Notes: generated by a model not told the origin, from the letters alone. Positions 1-12,417 are shown, numbered from the stretch's first letter. The stretch: 64,000 nucleotides of DNA from Paracyclopina nana (GCA_019096065.1 JAGUCH010000007.1:5292501-5356500); one strand, 5' to 3'. Made by a program: numbers and translations.

Positions 1-14
1 TTACTACGCTATTA

Positions 15-183
15 GGGCGTTCTCATATTGCATTTTAGTCTAACCAAAACTGATACTGGTTAGACCAAATTGACTTTTGTCCGGACAAAAGTCAGCATTC
101 TTGTAGCGTTTAGTTTAACCAGAATCAGCGTGGTTTAACTAAAATCAGTTTTGGTTAGACCAAACTGCGATATGAGAACGCCC
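15..183. mobile_element. Palindromic MITE, TA target site (copy 1)
   Basis: The 169 bp segment begins GGGCGTTCTCATATTG and ends with the imperfect reverse complement. About 45 bp of each arm pair, including the GTCTAACCAAAACTGAT block. It is flanked by TA on both sides, which suits a Tc1/mariner-type non-autonomous element. A second family member lies at 3313-3470. No coding capacity is seen. Confidence 0.75.
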
Positions 184-203
184 TATTAAATAGCTAAAAA
201 TGG

Positions 204-306
204 TCGTTCTCATGTTGCCAGGAATAGCAAAGCAAATGCTCAACATGTTGAGCGTTTGCTTTGCTATTTTTACCTTAGCTTAGCTTTTTCCGGCAACATA
301 AGAACG
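204..306. repeat. Small foldback repeat
   Basis: The arms CGTTCTCATGTTGCC and GGCAACATAAGAACG are inverted. Inside them AATAGCAAAGCAAA and TTTGCTTTGCTATT form a second inverted pair around CAACATGTTG. Related AGCTTAGCAAATGCTCAACAT sequence recurs near 24140-24180. It looks like a short foldback element, but no target duplication is clear. Confidence 0.5.
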
Positions 307-314
307 GAGTAATT

Positions 315-2795
315 GGGTGTTCACCTATGCCTCGTTTCCTTAAAATTTTGCGGCATCCTGAAATGAAATACTGAAGTTTTCGTACTTCTGATTAGTCAAA
401 ACACTTCAAGAGGTGGGAAAAGTGGTCTGCTTAAGGAAGCTATCAAAAATGAGAAAATCAGGTGAAGACAGCATAAAGGCTCAAAATTAAGGCCTGGTTC
501 ACCTGCGATATAATTTTCTTCGGATTCGGTCTTTTTGGTACCAAAAGCCATCCTGCTGCAGTATATAAATTCTCAGTTTCTCAGTATTTCGCTCCGATAT
601 TATGCGTGAATTGGCTGATTTTTTAGTAATATTGCCAATAACTGACCCGGTGAACATGGCCACAATTTCGGCTGAAGGCTCGGTTCACCTGCATAATTGC
701 GATGATAATACGCCAATTTTTTCTTTGAAAGTGTGCTATAACATTAATTCAAAACATTGGCAAAAAACCTGCAGTTTACTCTGTTCAGTAAAAAGGTATG
801 CAATACTTTCGGCCGTAACTTTGAGCAAAATTACAATTATATTTATGTAAAATATCAAATTGTTCTATTTTATTGAGGTTAACTTATAATTTCGGCCGTA
901 TTTCTGGGCGAACCGAGCCTTAGATTTTGTTCGCTCTTCTCCCGGTTTTATGCTGTGTTCTCCTACCAAGGAAATTTTTTCCTTCCGTTAAATTGCATTT
1001 TGGCATGGATCATCTGACCGTAATTCAGGCGATATTACCAGCGTTACATCAGCTTCAATTTGTTATTATGGGGTGAATTATAGTTGATCATCTGCTGACC
1101 ATAATACGAGGTGGATTATCAGCATAGCAACTTTTAAATTGCAATTCACCAAACCTCTAAAACTGATTTTAGCTATAAGCCAAAGGCGTAAAGTCGCCAG
1201 ATTCCATGCGCCATCTAGCCCGGCAACTTTGCCCAGTATATTTGACATGGTATATCTGCTCAAATCCGAGTCCGCAAAAATCCGCTCCGTGAAAATCCCA
1301 TACGTGATTTTCCTCTCAGTAAAAATCCGCCATGCAAAAAGTTTTCTCTGCAAGTAAATTGCTAAAAACCTTTGGAAAATGCCTACATTCTGATTTCCAA
1401 CTTGAGCTTTCACCAAAAATAGCTCAGCAATTTGCTTCAGTTTAGCTTAGTTTTTCCAAAGATACCATTACTGGTTACCAGCTACACCTATTTGGCTCAA
1501 AGGCAATTAATAAGGTGGTTCTTGTGGACTATTGATTTGTATTACTTTTAAAGGTACTATTAAGGGTAACTATAAAAAAAACCTAACAGAAAAAACTGGG
1601 CAACTCTGTATCATCAAACTTTAGTTCATGACGTAAAAACGAAGTCGTTATAAATCTAAAAATATCAAATATGTTTAGCAAAAAAGTAACATTTATAATG
1701 ATTACTCGCCCTAAAAAAGTGACTGGACTGATTGAAATTAAAGTTGATTTTGAGCTCTACTCCCAAATGTCTCTTCTAAATTGTCGCTCGGAATTTTTCG
1801 GAAGGGATTTTTACGAAAGGGATTTTTACTGAACGGATTTTTGCGGATGCGGAATTGAACAGTACATTCTTTGACATGGCTACGCTACATAGGCCATCAC
1901 AAATGGGCTATTTTTTGGCTTTTGGTGCACTAATTCTAAAAACTTTATTAATATGACATTGTCTATGGATAGAATGGCACCCTTTCAAGCCATAAAACCA
2001 TATGCAACTCACACAAATTTTGAAGCTTTTCATTGTTAAAACCAAATTTTTCAAGCCTGGCTCCGCAGATCAGCCAATCAAATTGCCGCTCGTGATCACG
2101 TGACAAGTTTCGCGCGCGACAGTTTTTCTAAATATACTTGCCCCAAAAGCGCCATCTAGCGGAAAAGTTTGTCCCTCCAATGGCTTATATTGATGACTTT
2201 TAAAGAAGGAAAAGTTGGTTTTTTCCGTAATTATAATTGCGCATACAATGCTGCCTAATTTGCAAGATAGAATTTCAGCAAAAAAGCTAAATATTAAACC
2301 AACAAAAAGCGATGTAAGGCCCTGTTCACCTGCATTATTATCAGCAAAATAACGCGCGATATTATGCTGATATTTGCAAATATCCGGTATTTGTAAAATC
2401 ATTTTTCAGATTTTGACTTCGGAATCGATCTATTGCTACCAAAAGCCATCCTGCACCAAAACAAAAAATCTCAGTTTCTCAGTATTTCTCTCCAATATTT
2501 TGCCAAAATAACGGCAATAATAATCAGGTGAACAGGCCCTAAAATTACCAGGCGACACATGTTATGCTTGTTATTGCGATCGAAGTTACGGCGCTCATAA
2601 TTGAAGCTGAATTACGAGATGATCAGGGCCTTAGGCATTTTTACTCACTTTTCATAGCTTCAATTAGACCACTTTTCCGACCTCTTTTGGTCATATGAGC
2701 TAGAAGTGTTTTGATTATTCAGAAGTACGAAAACTTAGGCATTTCATTTAAGGCTGTCGTAAGATTTTAAGGAAACGAGGCATAGATGAACACCC
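315..2795. mobile_element. 2.5 kb element with about 150 bp inverted ends
   Basis: The left end, starting GGGTGTTCACCTATGCCTCG at 315, is matched inverted by the right end at about 2640-2795. Similarity continues through the GTTTTCGTACTTCTGA and GGAAAAGTGGTCT blocks, giving arms of roughly 150 bp. No transposase is recognised; open frames inside are short. Internal inverted blocks with AAAAATCCG motifs lie near 1265-1330 and 1790-1860, and a 222 bp Harbinger-like MITE is nested at 2318-2539. It is probably a non-autonomous DNA transposon. Alternatively, two solo repeats happen to face each other. Confidence 0.5.
2318..2539 (+). mobile_element. 222 bp Harbinger-like MITE, copy 1
   Basis: Terminal inverted repeat GGCCCTGTTCACCTGC, with a 3 bp TAA duplication at 2315-2317 and 2540-2542. 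Copies of exactly the same length lie at 18195-18416 and, in the opposite orientation, 59005-59226. A 3 bp TWA duplication with a G/C-rich terminus is the hallmark of PIF/Harbinger (Tourist-type) elements; that assignment is inference. Confidence 0.85.
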
Positions 2796-3312
2796 TATAA
2801 CAGAAATTAAGCTATTCAAAGACCAGATAAGGAAAGATGACGTAGATGAACACCACATTAATTCTGCTTTGAAAAATGGAGGTGTTCATATATGCTAAAC
2901 TTGTTGTTCAGCTCCGCTTTCGGGCTACTTAGGTGCCAATTTCGGGAGGGAAGACAAAATATTTTGACATTTTTCTTTGAAACCGTTCATTTAACATTAG
3001 GCAAAAACCCTGCAGTTTGCTCTGTTCAATAAAAAATTATGCCACAATTTCGGCCGTAATTTGTAGGTGAAGTTTTATTCCAAATTCGTACATTTTTTAG
3101 GCACATTTCAAAAGTTATGGTCAAAATTGCTTATAAAAAATGATTTAGCCTGCGGAATGTAAATCATAAGTTGCAATTCATTCATATTTTAGATGAATCA
3201 ACTGTTGCTTCCATGGACAAAAATCAAGCAAATAATGCCAAATAATCAAGCGAAAAAGTGCGTTTATGTATTGATTTTACGGGCGTAAAAAGCGGCCAAA
3301 TTGCTGTCAATA

Positions 3313-3470
3313 GGGCGTTCTCATATTGGACTTTAGCTTACCAAAACCTGATTTTGGTTAACCAAAAACTGGTTTTAGTAAAGCTCTATGTAGTGGCTAC
3401 CTACCGAAAACTGGTTTTTGGTTAACCAAAATCAGGTTTTGGTAAGCTAAAGTCCAATATGAGAACGCCC
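3313..3470. mobile_element. Palindromic MITE, TA target site (copy 2)
   Basis: A 158 bp near-perfect hairpin with ends GGGCGTTCTCATATTGGACT / AGTCCAATATGAGAACGCCC and flanking TA dinucleotides. The arms contain ACCAAAACCTGATTTTGGTT. It shares its termini with 15-183 and sits about 80 bp upstream of the first visible Pax3/7 exon. Confidence 0.8.
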
Positions 3471-3551
3471 TAATAATTACTTAATCAATCAATTCATGCA
3501 ACGTTGTACATATTGCTTTTTCTCTTCGTTTAGCTGACAATTATTTTGCAG

Positions 3552-6500
3552 GCCAAGGACGGGTTAATCAACTCGGTGGTGTGTTCATCAATGGCCGACC
3601 TTTGCCTAACCACATTCGCTTAAAAATCATCGAAATGGCCGCGGCCGGAGTTCGGCCTTGCGTCATTTCGCGTCAATTACGAGTCAGTCATGGTTGTGTA
3701 TCAAAAATCCTAAATAGGTAAGCAATTCTTTAAATTCCGCTCCAAATTGCCATGCTCATTGCTAACAAACTAGCACATTTAAAAAGGCCATTTTTTAATT
3801 AAAAATGCAATTTATTTCATTTTAAAAAAAAATTCCATTAAAAAAAGTCAATTTATCCATTTAAAAAAGTCAATTTTTCCATTAAAAAAGCACATTTTTC
3901 CATTTAAAAAAGTCCATTTTTCCTTTAAAAGAGTCAATTTTCAAATAAAAAAACCAATTTCTCCATTTAAAAAAGTCAATTTTTCCATTTAAAAAGGCAA
4001 AAATAATGGAAGAAATCAACTTGATCATTTCGAAGCGTTGGCAAATCACACATGTTTCACCAGTCATTTGACCGTATATTTTTAACACATTTCAGGTATC
4101 AAGAGACTGGTAGCATTCGGCCAGGTGTGATCGGCGGCACAAAGCCGAAATTGGCCACTCCTGAAATCGAGAAAACGGTGGACTCGTACAAAGTGGAGAA
4201 TCCCGGCGTGTTCTCCTGGGAAGTGCGTGATAAACTCATCAAAGACGGAATATGTGACAAAAATACCGTGCCCAGTGTGTCTGCCATTTCCAGGCTGTTA
4301 CGCGGCCGAGAAGACGAGAAAAAGCCAGGTAGGAAATCTATTTGCGGCCGGGCCACAAATCAGCAGGAAAAAGCCACTAAATTGCTGCCCCCATTTCAGA
4401 AGTTGTCAGGAAGGCGGGTGAAAAATAACAGCAGCTAAAATTACAGACTTGCAGACCATTATTGATGGGCTGCCATGGTTGGTGCGGGCCGTAGGAACGA
4501 AGGAACGAGCCTAAAAAATTGGGCTCCGAGTTTTCCCGATTTTTGATCAATTCACTTCATTAACTTGCCGATTTTTCCATTATGATTTCAAAAAGAATTA
4601 TTTTTGAAATTCGGCCGTATTTTTTCTGAGCAATTTCGAGGTGGACACTTTAGTAGTCCGAGCCAAGTTTTGCGTTCGAGTCACCGAGTCGGGCTCGCGC
4701 TCGATCCATTACTAGACTGCGGGGGGCTTTTAAAACTAGAAAAACAATTGAGTATAGCTAATTTACGACGACGATAGTGCACCATATTGCTACTTTATAA
4801 CTTGGAAGACTCAAGTGGGCAAAAGTCACGATTTGCCAATTTTGCCAGCATATTTTTTCCGACACTGCACTGGCATAATGATGTAAGCTGCGTTTCTGCA
4901 TATTAAATATTATTATTCGTGAAAGGCGCGATCATTTGTCAAACTCGGGTGTCGGGGCTATTAGTGGCGATGATAATAAATAATGGGAGCCCAGTGTGTG
5001 TGTGTGCGAGGACCGCTCTAATTAGTGCTGTTTTTCAATTTGCCAGTCAAAGATGAAAACGAGGACTCTGACCTGGAAGCTGAGCCGGGAATTCCGCTGA
5101 AACGGAAGCAACGCCGCTCCAGAACCACATTCACCGCTTACCAATTGGACGAGCTGGAAAAATCATTCGAACGGACTCAATATCCGGACATCTACACCAG
5201 AGAAGAGTTGGCTCAAAGGACGAAACTCAGCGAGGCCAGAATACAGGTAACCGCCACATTTGCCACAAAAAAGGCATATTTTAGTTGATCAATCTGGGAA
5301 ACCCTCAAAATTGCTCAGTTAGGCCAATTTGGGCTAGAAATCGTGAAAAACACGAATTTGTTGCTTTGGAGCGATATTCGACTTAAATATCGCCTATTAA
5401 ACGCAATATTGTGCAAAAATAGCAAATTGAAGCCAATTTTAATAGCTATTATTCACGCAAAAGTTCCACAGTATTTGCCAAGAATTCAATTAAAAAATAC
5501 CGGTGTACCAAATTATGCGCTTCATTTTAAGAAGCTAGTTCAAGTATTCTCATTAGTAAACCAATTTTTCATTAAAAGCCAAGTTTTATGTCAACTTTTG
5601 TCGTTAGATGGCATTTTTTGACGTAGTATTTTTGGAAAAACTGCTTCGCGCGAAAAATTAAAAAGTTTGAAAAATTGAGTCAGTGCCATATGGTTTTTTG
5701 GCGCCATTTTGTCTGTAGATTACGCCATAGAAGTGAAGTTTTTGGCACGGGTGCTCATAAAAGCCAAACAAATGCCAATTTTTGTCTAGTAAAAACTGGA
5801 TTGATTATTTTTCGTTTGGCTTTCAGGTTTGGTTTTCCAATCGTCGAGCTCGGCTGAGAAAACAGGCCCAATCGTGTCCTCCATCAGCGTACAACCCCAT
5901 GGGCCTGTCGGCCATGTCATACCCCGCCCACGCTGCAGCCGCGGCGGCCGCAGCCTCATCCTCGTCGCCGTACAACATGGAGTCGTCGTTTTCATCCTCC
6001 GCGGCCGCAACTGCAGCACAGGTAATTTAAATTTGCTTCCAAAAAATGGCTTTACCAATTAGACGTCCGAGGCGGGATGCGGACTCGGATAATTCGAGCG
6101 GATAATTTTTTCAGCTTTGTGCCGATTTTTAGATTATAAGATTATTAGGATGATATTTGCCAATTTTAGGGGAGAATGCACAGCCTTTTTTCTTTGAAAT
6201 CGTACTACTGAATTAAGGTTATTTAAAAATATTCTAGCTAAAAAAAGCCGGGGTTATCAGAGCAAAATTATGCCATAATTTGTAGGTGAACCGGGCCTTA
6301 ATGTAATAAAATAGGAGCTAAATGAAATAAATTGAATATTTGCTTTCCAGGCTGAGCCCAGTGGATCCAGTACGGGGAGCAGCAGCCTCTACACGCCTTC
6401 GGTGGCCTCGATGCACGGCCTCAGCAATTACAGCTCACATCCGCACCAAACGACGCCGTCAATGAATCCATACGCTGCTTCCTCATCTCTACTAGCATCA

Positions 6501-6880
6501 CAAGTAAAAATATTTTAAATTTTCTAGTGAATTATTTGTTTATCTCGATTTTCCGCCAGATGTCTCCACTTAACAACAATACTCTAACGTCCTCGTCATC
6601 ATCGCAACAACATCAGCAGCATGAGCAACAGCAGCAGCAGCAACAACAGCAGCAGCATGAGCAGCAACATCATCAAGGACATGAAATGACCTCGAGTCCC
6701 TCATCAATTATAGCCTCGTCACCCTTTTCCAAGAGTTCTCCAGACTGCCTCGTGCCAACCTCGGCCTCTGCGGCCTCCGTGGCCTCGGCCTCGGTCGACT
6801 GGACTGCGGCCCTGCACCGGTCTCAACACATGACTTTTGCAACGGGACACGGCTTCCCTGGCATGTATGGATGGTACTGA
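3552..6880 (+). CDS. Pax3/7 (paired/gooseberry-type) transcription factor, 5' incomplete
   Basis: DNA-binding developmental regulator. The exons I can join in phase are 3552-3717, 4096-4328, 5047-5246, 5827-6021, 6351-6503 and 6560-6880 (TGA), giving 422 residues. The first exon, supplying the start codon and the paired-domain N-terminus, is not recognised; the visible part begins at [17 protein letters not shown]. The paired domain occupies about residues 2-130, including the [22 protein letters not shown] linker region. A complete homeodomain ([20 protein letters not shown] to [13 protein letters not shown]) follows after a short acidic linker, with Ser at position 50 as in Pax proteins. 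No octapeptide is visible, although an unseen exon in 4329-5046 could carry one. The tail is Ala-, Ser- and Gln-rich (a run of glutamines near 6630) and ends MYGWY. I cannot tell paired, gooseberry and gooseberry-neuro apart. Confidence 0.93.
3790..3998. repeat. A/T-rich minisatellite in Pax3/7 intron
   Basis: About nine degenerate copies of a roughly 22 bp unit close to TTTTTCCATTTAAAAAAGTC lie between the two paired-domain exons. Each unit contains the small palindrome TTTAAA. It ends about 100 bp before the next splice acceptor. Confidence 0.75.
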
Positions 6881-7141
6881 TCTATCGTCAAACGTTTAAT
6901 TGACACATTCATTCTGCAATAATTGATAATAATAATATGACAAAACATACGAAGAGTAACGCGAAGAAGATATCTGGATTCGTCTACTGCAAGACACACA
7001 CCTATTATACACATGTCTCTCTACTGATTAGAATTTTTGAATTTTCGCGCGCTCAAGCACATTGTTGTTGCAGCTGTCTCAGCTGATGAGGTTGAGCGCT
7101 CTCCATATATATGATAATTGTGTACATTTTAAGACTTTTTC

Positions 7142-7147
7142 AATAAA
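7142..7147 (+). terminator. Poly(A) signal, probable Pax3/7
   Basis: AATAAA lies 261 bp after the Pax3/7 stop codon; a second AATAAA follows near 7285. The stretch 6881-7623 otherwise holds only the 3' untranslated regions of the convergent Pax3/7 and C3G genes. Confidence 0.55.
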
Positions 7148-7623
7148 CATTGCTATAATACTAGTACTTATACAGCTACCGTGTTTGTTTTTTCTAAAAT
7201 CTTCTCTTGTGTTCGGAGGGTCACATCTTTTATAAAGTGAGTGTGTGTTACTTTTTTCACATTGGGCGGCATGTATCACCACATTCAATAAAACATTTAG
7301 TTATTTTCTCTGTTGATACAATTCTCAGGCACTTTGGTTTCTAGGTCTCGTTGTGAGCAATTTTCCACGTACGTCTTGTCATATATCGATGCTTCTTCAC
7401 CTTAGAAGGGTTGTTATTCGGAGAAAATAACGAAAATTGCTACTACATATGGCAAAAGGGGAAGAATTTAGCTGCCTCCTTAAAAGACCAAAAAAACAAG
7501 GGGGGACAAGTCAACAGCCGGAAAGTGAGAAAGAACGACCATTCTTCAGTTAGGATTTCGATGCAGGAGCTTTGAGCCGATTTTCTGATGTTACACTGTT
7601 TGCAAAGGTCGTCTCAGCCATAG

Positions 7624-10600
7624 TCATCTAGCGCCATCTTTGCGACGGCCTCTAGGCTTGATCGTTTCAGAGATGGCCCACATCTGGTCCTCACTCCAAT
7701 AGTCGACGAAATCACCGAAAAAGTGGATGATTTCCTCCTTGCGCTCGAACGGATATGTCTTCTTCTTGAACCGCATCAAATTGTCCTGAAATTAACTTAT
7801 TTTTGGCACAGCCTAAACTTTTGATTAAGGCGAGCATTGGCATACCAAAATATTGAACTGCTGCCATCGTTTGGCAAAATTAACCTTGCCGTCGAACGTG
7901 TCCGGATTGCCAATATGCACAAATGTCAGGTCCTGCAGCACGAGGCCCACATAAGGAATACAGGGAGGCCTGAAGCGAGAAATGGTAATTATGACGAGAA
8001 AATGAGCATTATTTTTGAAGGCTTACGCGGCCGAACTGAGGGCTTGTCGGTAGGCCCGGAACGAGCTTGAGCTGTCTATCAAAGCACAATGCTCCTTGAG
8101 TGCATCCGTGATGCTTTTGGCCCACTCCAACCGTCGCACAGGGGCCGAGTCGAGGGCGGACAACAAGGCCAAATAAGAGTTGAAGTTGTTATGCTTCCTC
8201 AACTCTTTCATGATCTTGATGAACTTGGTGGCGAGCCTTTCCCTCTCCTTGGGATCGTCCTGCTGCAGGATCTTGGTGCGACACCAGAAGCTCATGTTGT
8301 TGAAGTGTTCGGTGAACTTGGTCAAGTTGGGCGACCTGTCCTCGTTTTGCTCCTGCACGAACAAAATCAACTCGGCCGAGTCCAGCCTCAAGAACAGTTG
8401 GGCATCCAAAAGAGTCATCTGTTCAGCCAACTCCACAGACTTGAAATTGAGCAGACTCAAGGGCTTGCTCGTGTTGCTCAGCATCATCGAGTTGAGGGCC
8501 GAGGTGTCCAAGTCCGGAAGCATCCGCAGCTTGCGGTCCTCGAATTTCTCAATGAATTTTGTGCGCAAGGCTCGAGCCAAAATGAGCTCTCCGTCATTGA
8601 CCAGCTCGGCCATGAAGTCGGTCAGTAGTTCCATCACATGAGTATCTTGAAAATCACTGTCAGCCAACCCGTCCACAACTCGGACCTACAAGTGTAATTT
8701 TCAAAATTAATTTCAGCTACAAAAACTTGGTATGGCATGAATGGTATTCGTACCATAAGTGAAAAAGCACAATGAGCCACTCGCTTGTGAGCCATTTGCT
8801 GCTGAGCTCGATCGTCTCTACGGTTGTTGAACTTTCGGAATCTTTGGACTAGCTTCTCCAAAAGGTCGTGCGTAGAGATGAAGGTGCGGTAAGTGGCCAT
8901 GAAAGCCTCCTGGTACAAGAAGTCATTCTTGACACTCTGAGTGGCCAAAACGATCAGCGCATCCACACTGCCCGCACGCAGCAGCTCCTTGTTACCAGTT
9001 CCGCCCCCGCGCCCGCCACCTTTTCCGTCCTCCGAGGTCGTGGTCGACACTGTGTACACCAGCATATCAAGACAGCCCTTCCGCACATCCACCTGATCCA
9101 GGACGGAAAGGCCGCTCACCGAGGTGCCCGCGTTCTTCTTCTTCTTCGACGAGCTCCTTTTGGCCTTCATTGACATGCTCTGCGGCGAGGTCTCCTTGAC
9201 CTTGCACTTTCGACTGGGCTGCTTGCTCAACACAGTGGAGGCCGTGGACACGGACGAGCCAGCCTCGCCGCCAATTTCTGACACAATTTGACTAGATTCC
9301 ATGACTGGCGAGGGCAACGAGTGTCGGAGGCTGTGAATGTCCGTACCGAGGCCGCTGCTCGAGGTCGACGAGGTCATCGAGTCCGCACTGAACCGGTGCC
9401 TATTGTGGTGGTGACCCCGCGGCAGCTGCTGATGCTGTTGTTGCAAATTTTGCTGTTGGTCCAAGCTGTCGCATGCTGAAGAGGTGGATTCTTGCCTTTG
9501 CGGCGGCGGAGGACGGCCTTGGCTCCGTTGACTGGCTCGGCCTTCAATGAGTATGGGAATGATTCGCTCTTCGTTGCTCGACGATCTCTGAGGTGGAAGT
9601 GGAGGTGCAGGAGCGATCGAGGGTGACCTCGAGGATGACAGCATCGGTCCCCTTTTGGGGGGCAAGGCTGGAGGGTAGGTGTCATCCGTGGGCTCGTCAT
9701 CGTCATCCATATCCCCTTGAATGTCCTCTTCGTCATCATCTGAAAGTACATAAATCAAGGGTTTGAAGAGCATACAGCAGCCTAAAGGTACCTGGCAAGT
9801 TGGGAAATGGTGGCGGCATTCCGGACGTTTGAGCCGCAATCAGTAAAGGTGGAGGGAGGGGAGGTGGGAGCTCTGGAGGTGGCAACAGGTAGGAAGAGTG
9901 TGATGTCTTGAGTAATGGCCGGACTCCCATGCCACTGAACTGGAAGGCCGTGGCCGGACTTTGAGCAAGGTCATTGTTGCGAATCTGCTGGCCTCGAACT
10001 CCACCTTGGCTACTGCTGTTGCCGCGAAATCCTCCAGGACTGGACATGTCGTAGTGTGGAGAGTTGTAGGAGTAATCGTGATAGTTTTGCTGCCACACAG
10101 CTTCTAGGAGGTCTTTGGTTCGAGTCAAACTCTGGACCAACTCTTCGTCTGGAAAAAGGCGGAAAAGCTTAGTTATACCTGTTAGCTGCCAACGCTACTG
10201 CTGTCACTATGTGCATGTGTACTACATTGGAGGCTATTTTCGGCCTCAAAACATTCGGAAAGGATTAATTGCCAAAGGTCATTTGATGAGGCTTGAAGCT
10301 ATTTTACACGTACAATTTTAGGCCAAATGAAAGTGAGAAGTTGAAAAGTATTTTAGAAGCAGCGAATCTTGACTCTTTTGTCTCTCATAAGCTACTGCTT
10401 AAATAATGCAAGAAACACGAAAAAAAGATCTAGAACAAATTGACCTAAGCACGTTCCATCTAGCTCAAATGCTCCTCATTTTTTTTTGTCAGATCGAGAT
10501 ATATCTTGTAAACAACCTTTTAATGACTGCCATAATTCATGAGCAAATATTATCAAAGGCTAGCTACTTTCAATTACTGGCTAGCAACCCAAAAAAGTCA

Positions 10601-12417
10601 TATAGGAGCACTAAACTAACTGGCCACACACGTGTCACACATAATGTCAATAATCAGAAATAGCATTGAAAAAATTAGGCCACTCGTACCCCGAAGGAAT
10701 AATCGATACGCTGCAGCAGCCAAAAGTACATAAATAATTACCGGTGGTGACAAGAGAACGGCCAAACATTTCCATGTAACTCATGATGTGCTTCTTTTTG
10801 GGCGGCAAAGGGGGTGGCATGGGCGTGGCCACGACAGCTGCAGCGGCCTCACCCAAAAGAGCCTCCGCATCTGACGAGTCAGAGGTCAAGCTTCGCTGGT
10901 AGGCTCTAAAAGTTGGGAATGCCGCGGAGGCCGATTGGGGCATAGCCACATTGTCATAGGTTGAGATCTTCCTCGAAGCATTGACCATGGGGGGTAAAGG
11001 GGGCGGGGGCACCACCACTTGTCGTGCCTTGCGAGGCAGGGCTGGGGGTATATCACTGCTTGTGCTGCTACTCGTATTGTCCGGGTACTGATCTTTATTC
11101 GAGAACGAAGCCGAGGCCGAGGCCGAGGCCGTGGCCGTGGCTCTTGGGCTGGAGGTTGCCAAGGGCCCTATCAAGTGGTCGAAGTCAAACGAATCTCGGC
11201 TCATGTTGGGTGAAACGTCAATATAACTGACGCTCGTCTGCTCACACACTGACATCCTCTGAGGCTTGCAAAAGTCTGGCAACGTTGTGTCCAACTCCGA
11301 GGAGGTCGTCGTGGCCTTGGAAGTGTTCTCAAATGAGCTGCTTTCGCTGCCCCCGCCTTGTCTGGAGCTGTTTGCGGATCGGTGCTTTTTTGAGCGAGAT
11401 CGAACCGATCTCCGCTCAAAGAGTGGGTTGGAGAACCAGTCCACGTTGGCAGAGGGCCCCGAGACTTCTGCGTGATCCACGGAATCATCCGAGTGACTTT
11501 GAGACTTGCTTTTAGGAGGTAGCGGGGGTGGACGACCTCGTTCCCGACCAGAATCAGCACTCGTCGTGACAAAGCCTTTTACATGCAGAAAAAATTTGAA
11601 ATTCAAATATCAAGTATAAGAGTTTGAAATCGGAATTACCAGCTGACATGAGCTTCTTTTCCTCCCGGTCGGGTGAGGCTAAATCAGGTAAAGAGTTGTG
11701 GAGCGAGGTTGACCTCGGGACAACGACCGACACTGCCAGCAGGTTGGACGCGAGTGCATTGACCGCCACTCTGACAGGATCAATGATTAGGTTAGCATAG
11801 TCCTCCGTGGGGTCCACGCAGCCGTCCATTATCACTCGGTCGGCCCATTGAGTCAGTTTGGCCACGGCCGTGCACATGGACTTGGTGGAGGCTGCGATGC
11901 GACCGTCCTCGGCAAAAAACGAGGCCTTTTTTCGCCTCGGATCTCGCCGCGAGGTTGCGTAGCTTTGCAGAGCCAGCACTGTTTCCAGCACGACCGTGGC
12001 ACACCCTGGCAGCATTTGATAGGTACCCTTTGCCACAGCATCCTGAGAAGAGTTGGAATGTTAATTTTTACGGGCTGAAAATAATGACCATTCAAGCCAC
12101 GCTCTCACCTGGAAGTATCGGAGGGCGACATTGACCTCGCGCACCATGGCCTCCGTGCTCCTCGGATCCGCCACAGCGTTGGCCGAGACATAGTCGATGA
12201 TGTTGTCCGTACTGTTGGTCTTCTTCTTTATCGCCTTGTCAGACCTGTCGGCGGTTGTGGAAGTCGCAGCATTGGCTACCGCCGTCGGAGCCTCGTCCTC
12301 GAGGACGTGATTGAGCTGAGGTGACTGCTGTTGCTGGTGGTGATAGAGGCTAGCTCCGAATACGTTGAGGAAGTTCTCCTTGAACGAGTGAGCTCGGGAT
12401 GCCAACCTACCTCTCAT
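7624..12417 (-). CDS. C3G: C3G / RAPGEF1 guanine nucleotide exchange factor
   Basis: Activates Rap-family small GTPases downstream of Crk adaptors. Eight coding exons, in order: 12417-12109, 12042-11640, 11575-10742, 10148-9792, 9739-8754, 8685-8027, 7969-7846 and 7785-7624. All junctions match in phase and give about 1277 residues. Four proline motifs fit the Crk-SH3 consensus PxLPxK: PPLPPK near residue 255, PALPRK near 416, PPLPPK near 495 and PALPPK near 662. A Ras-GEF N-terminal domain follows from about 850 (VRKGCLDMLVYTV...), then the CDC25 catalytic domain from about 1035 (LLNFKSVELAEQMTLLD... HNNFNSYLALLSAL... IPYVGLVLQDLTFVHIGNPD). The linker is Ser-rich with a Lys-rich patch. The ATG chosen is the first in the exon; a further upstream coding exon is possible. 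Confidence 0.92.

Noticed and set aside
2070-2402. 110-codon minus frame repeated near 59142
   Set aside because: The shared peptide arises because both places hold the same 222 bp MITE; it is not a gene.
4378-4437. Acceptor-like CCCATTTCAG within the Pax3/7 intron
   Set aside because: The following frame ([12 protein letters not shown]) ends at once and does not lead to the homeodomain.
8089-8628. Plus-strand open frames within 8.0-9.5 kb
   Set aside because: They are antisense shadows of the C3G catalytic exons, with no family signature of their own.
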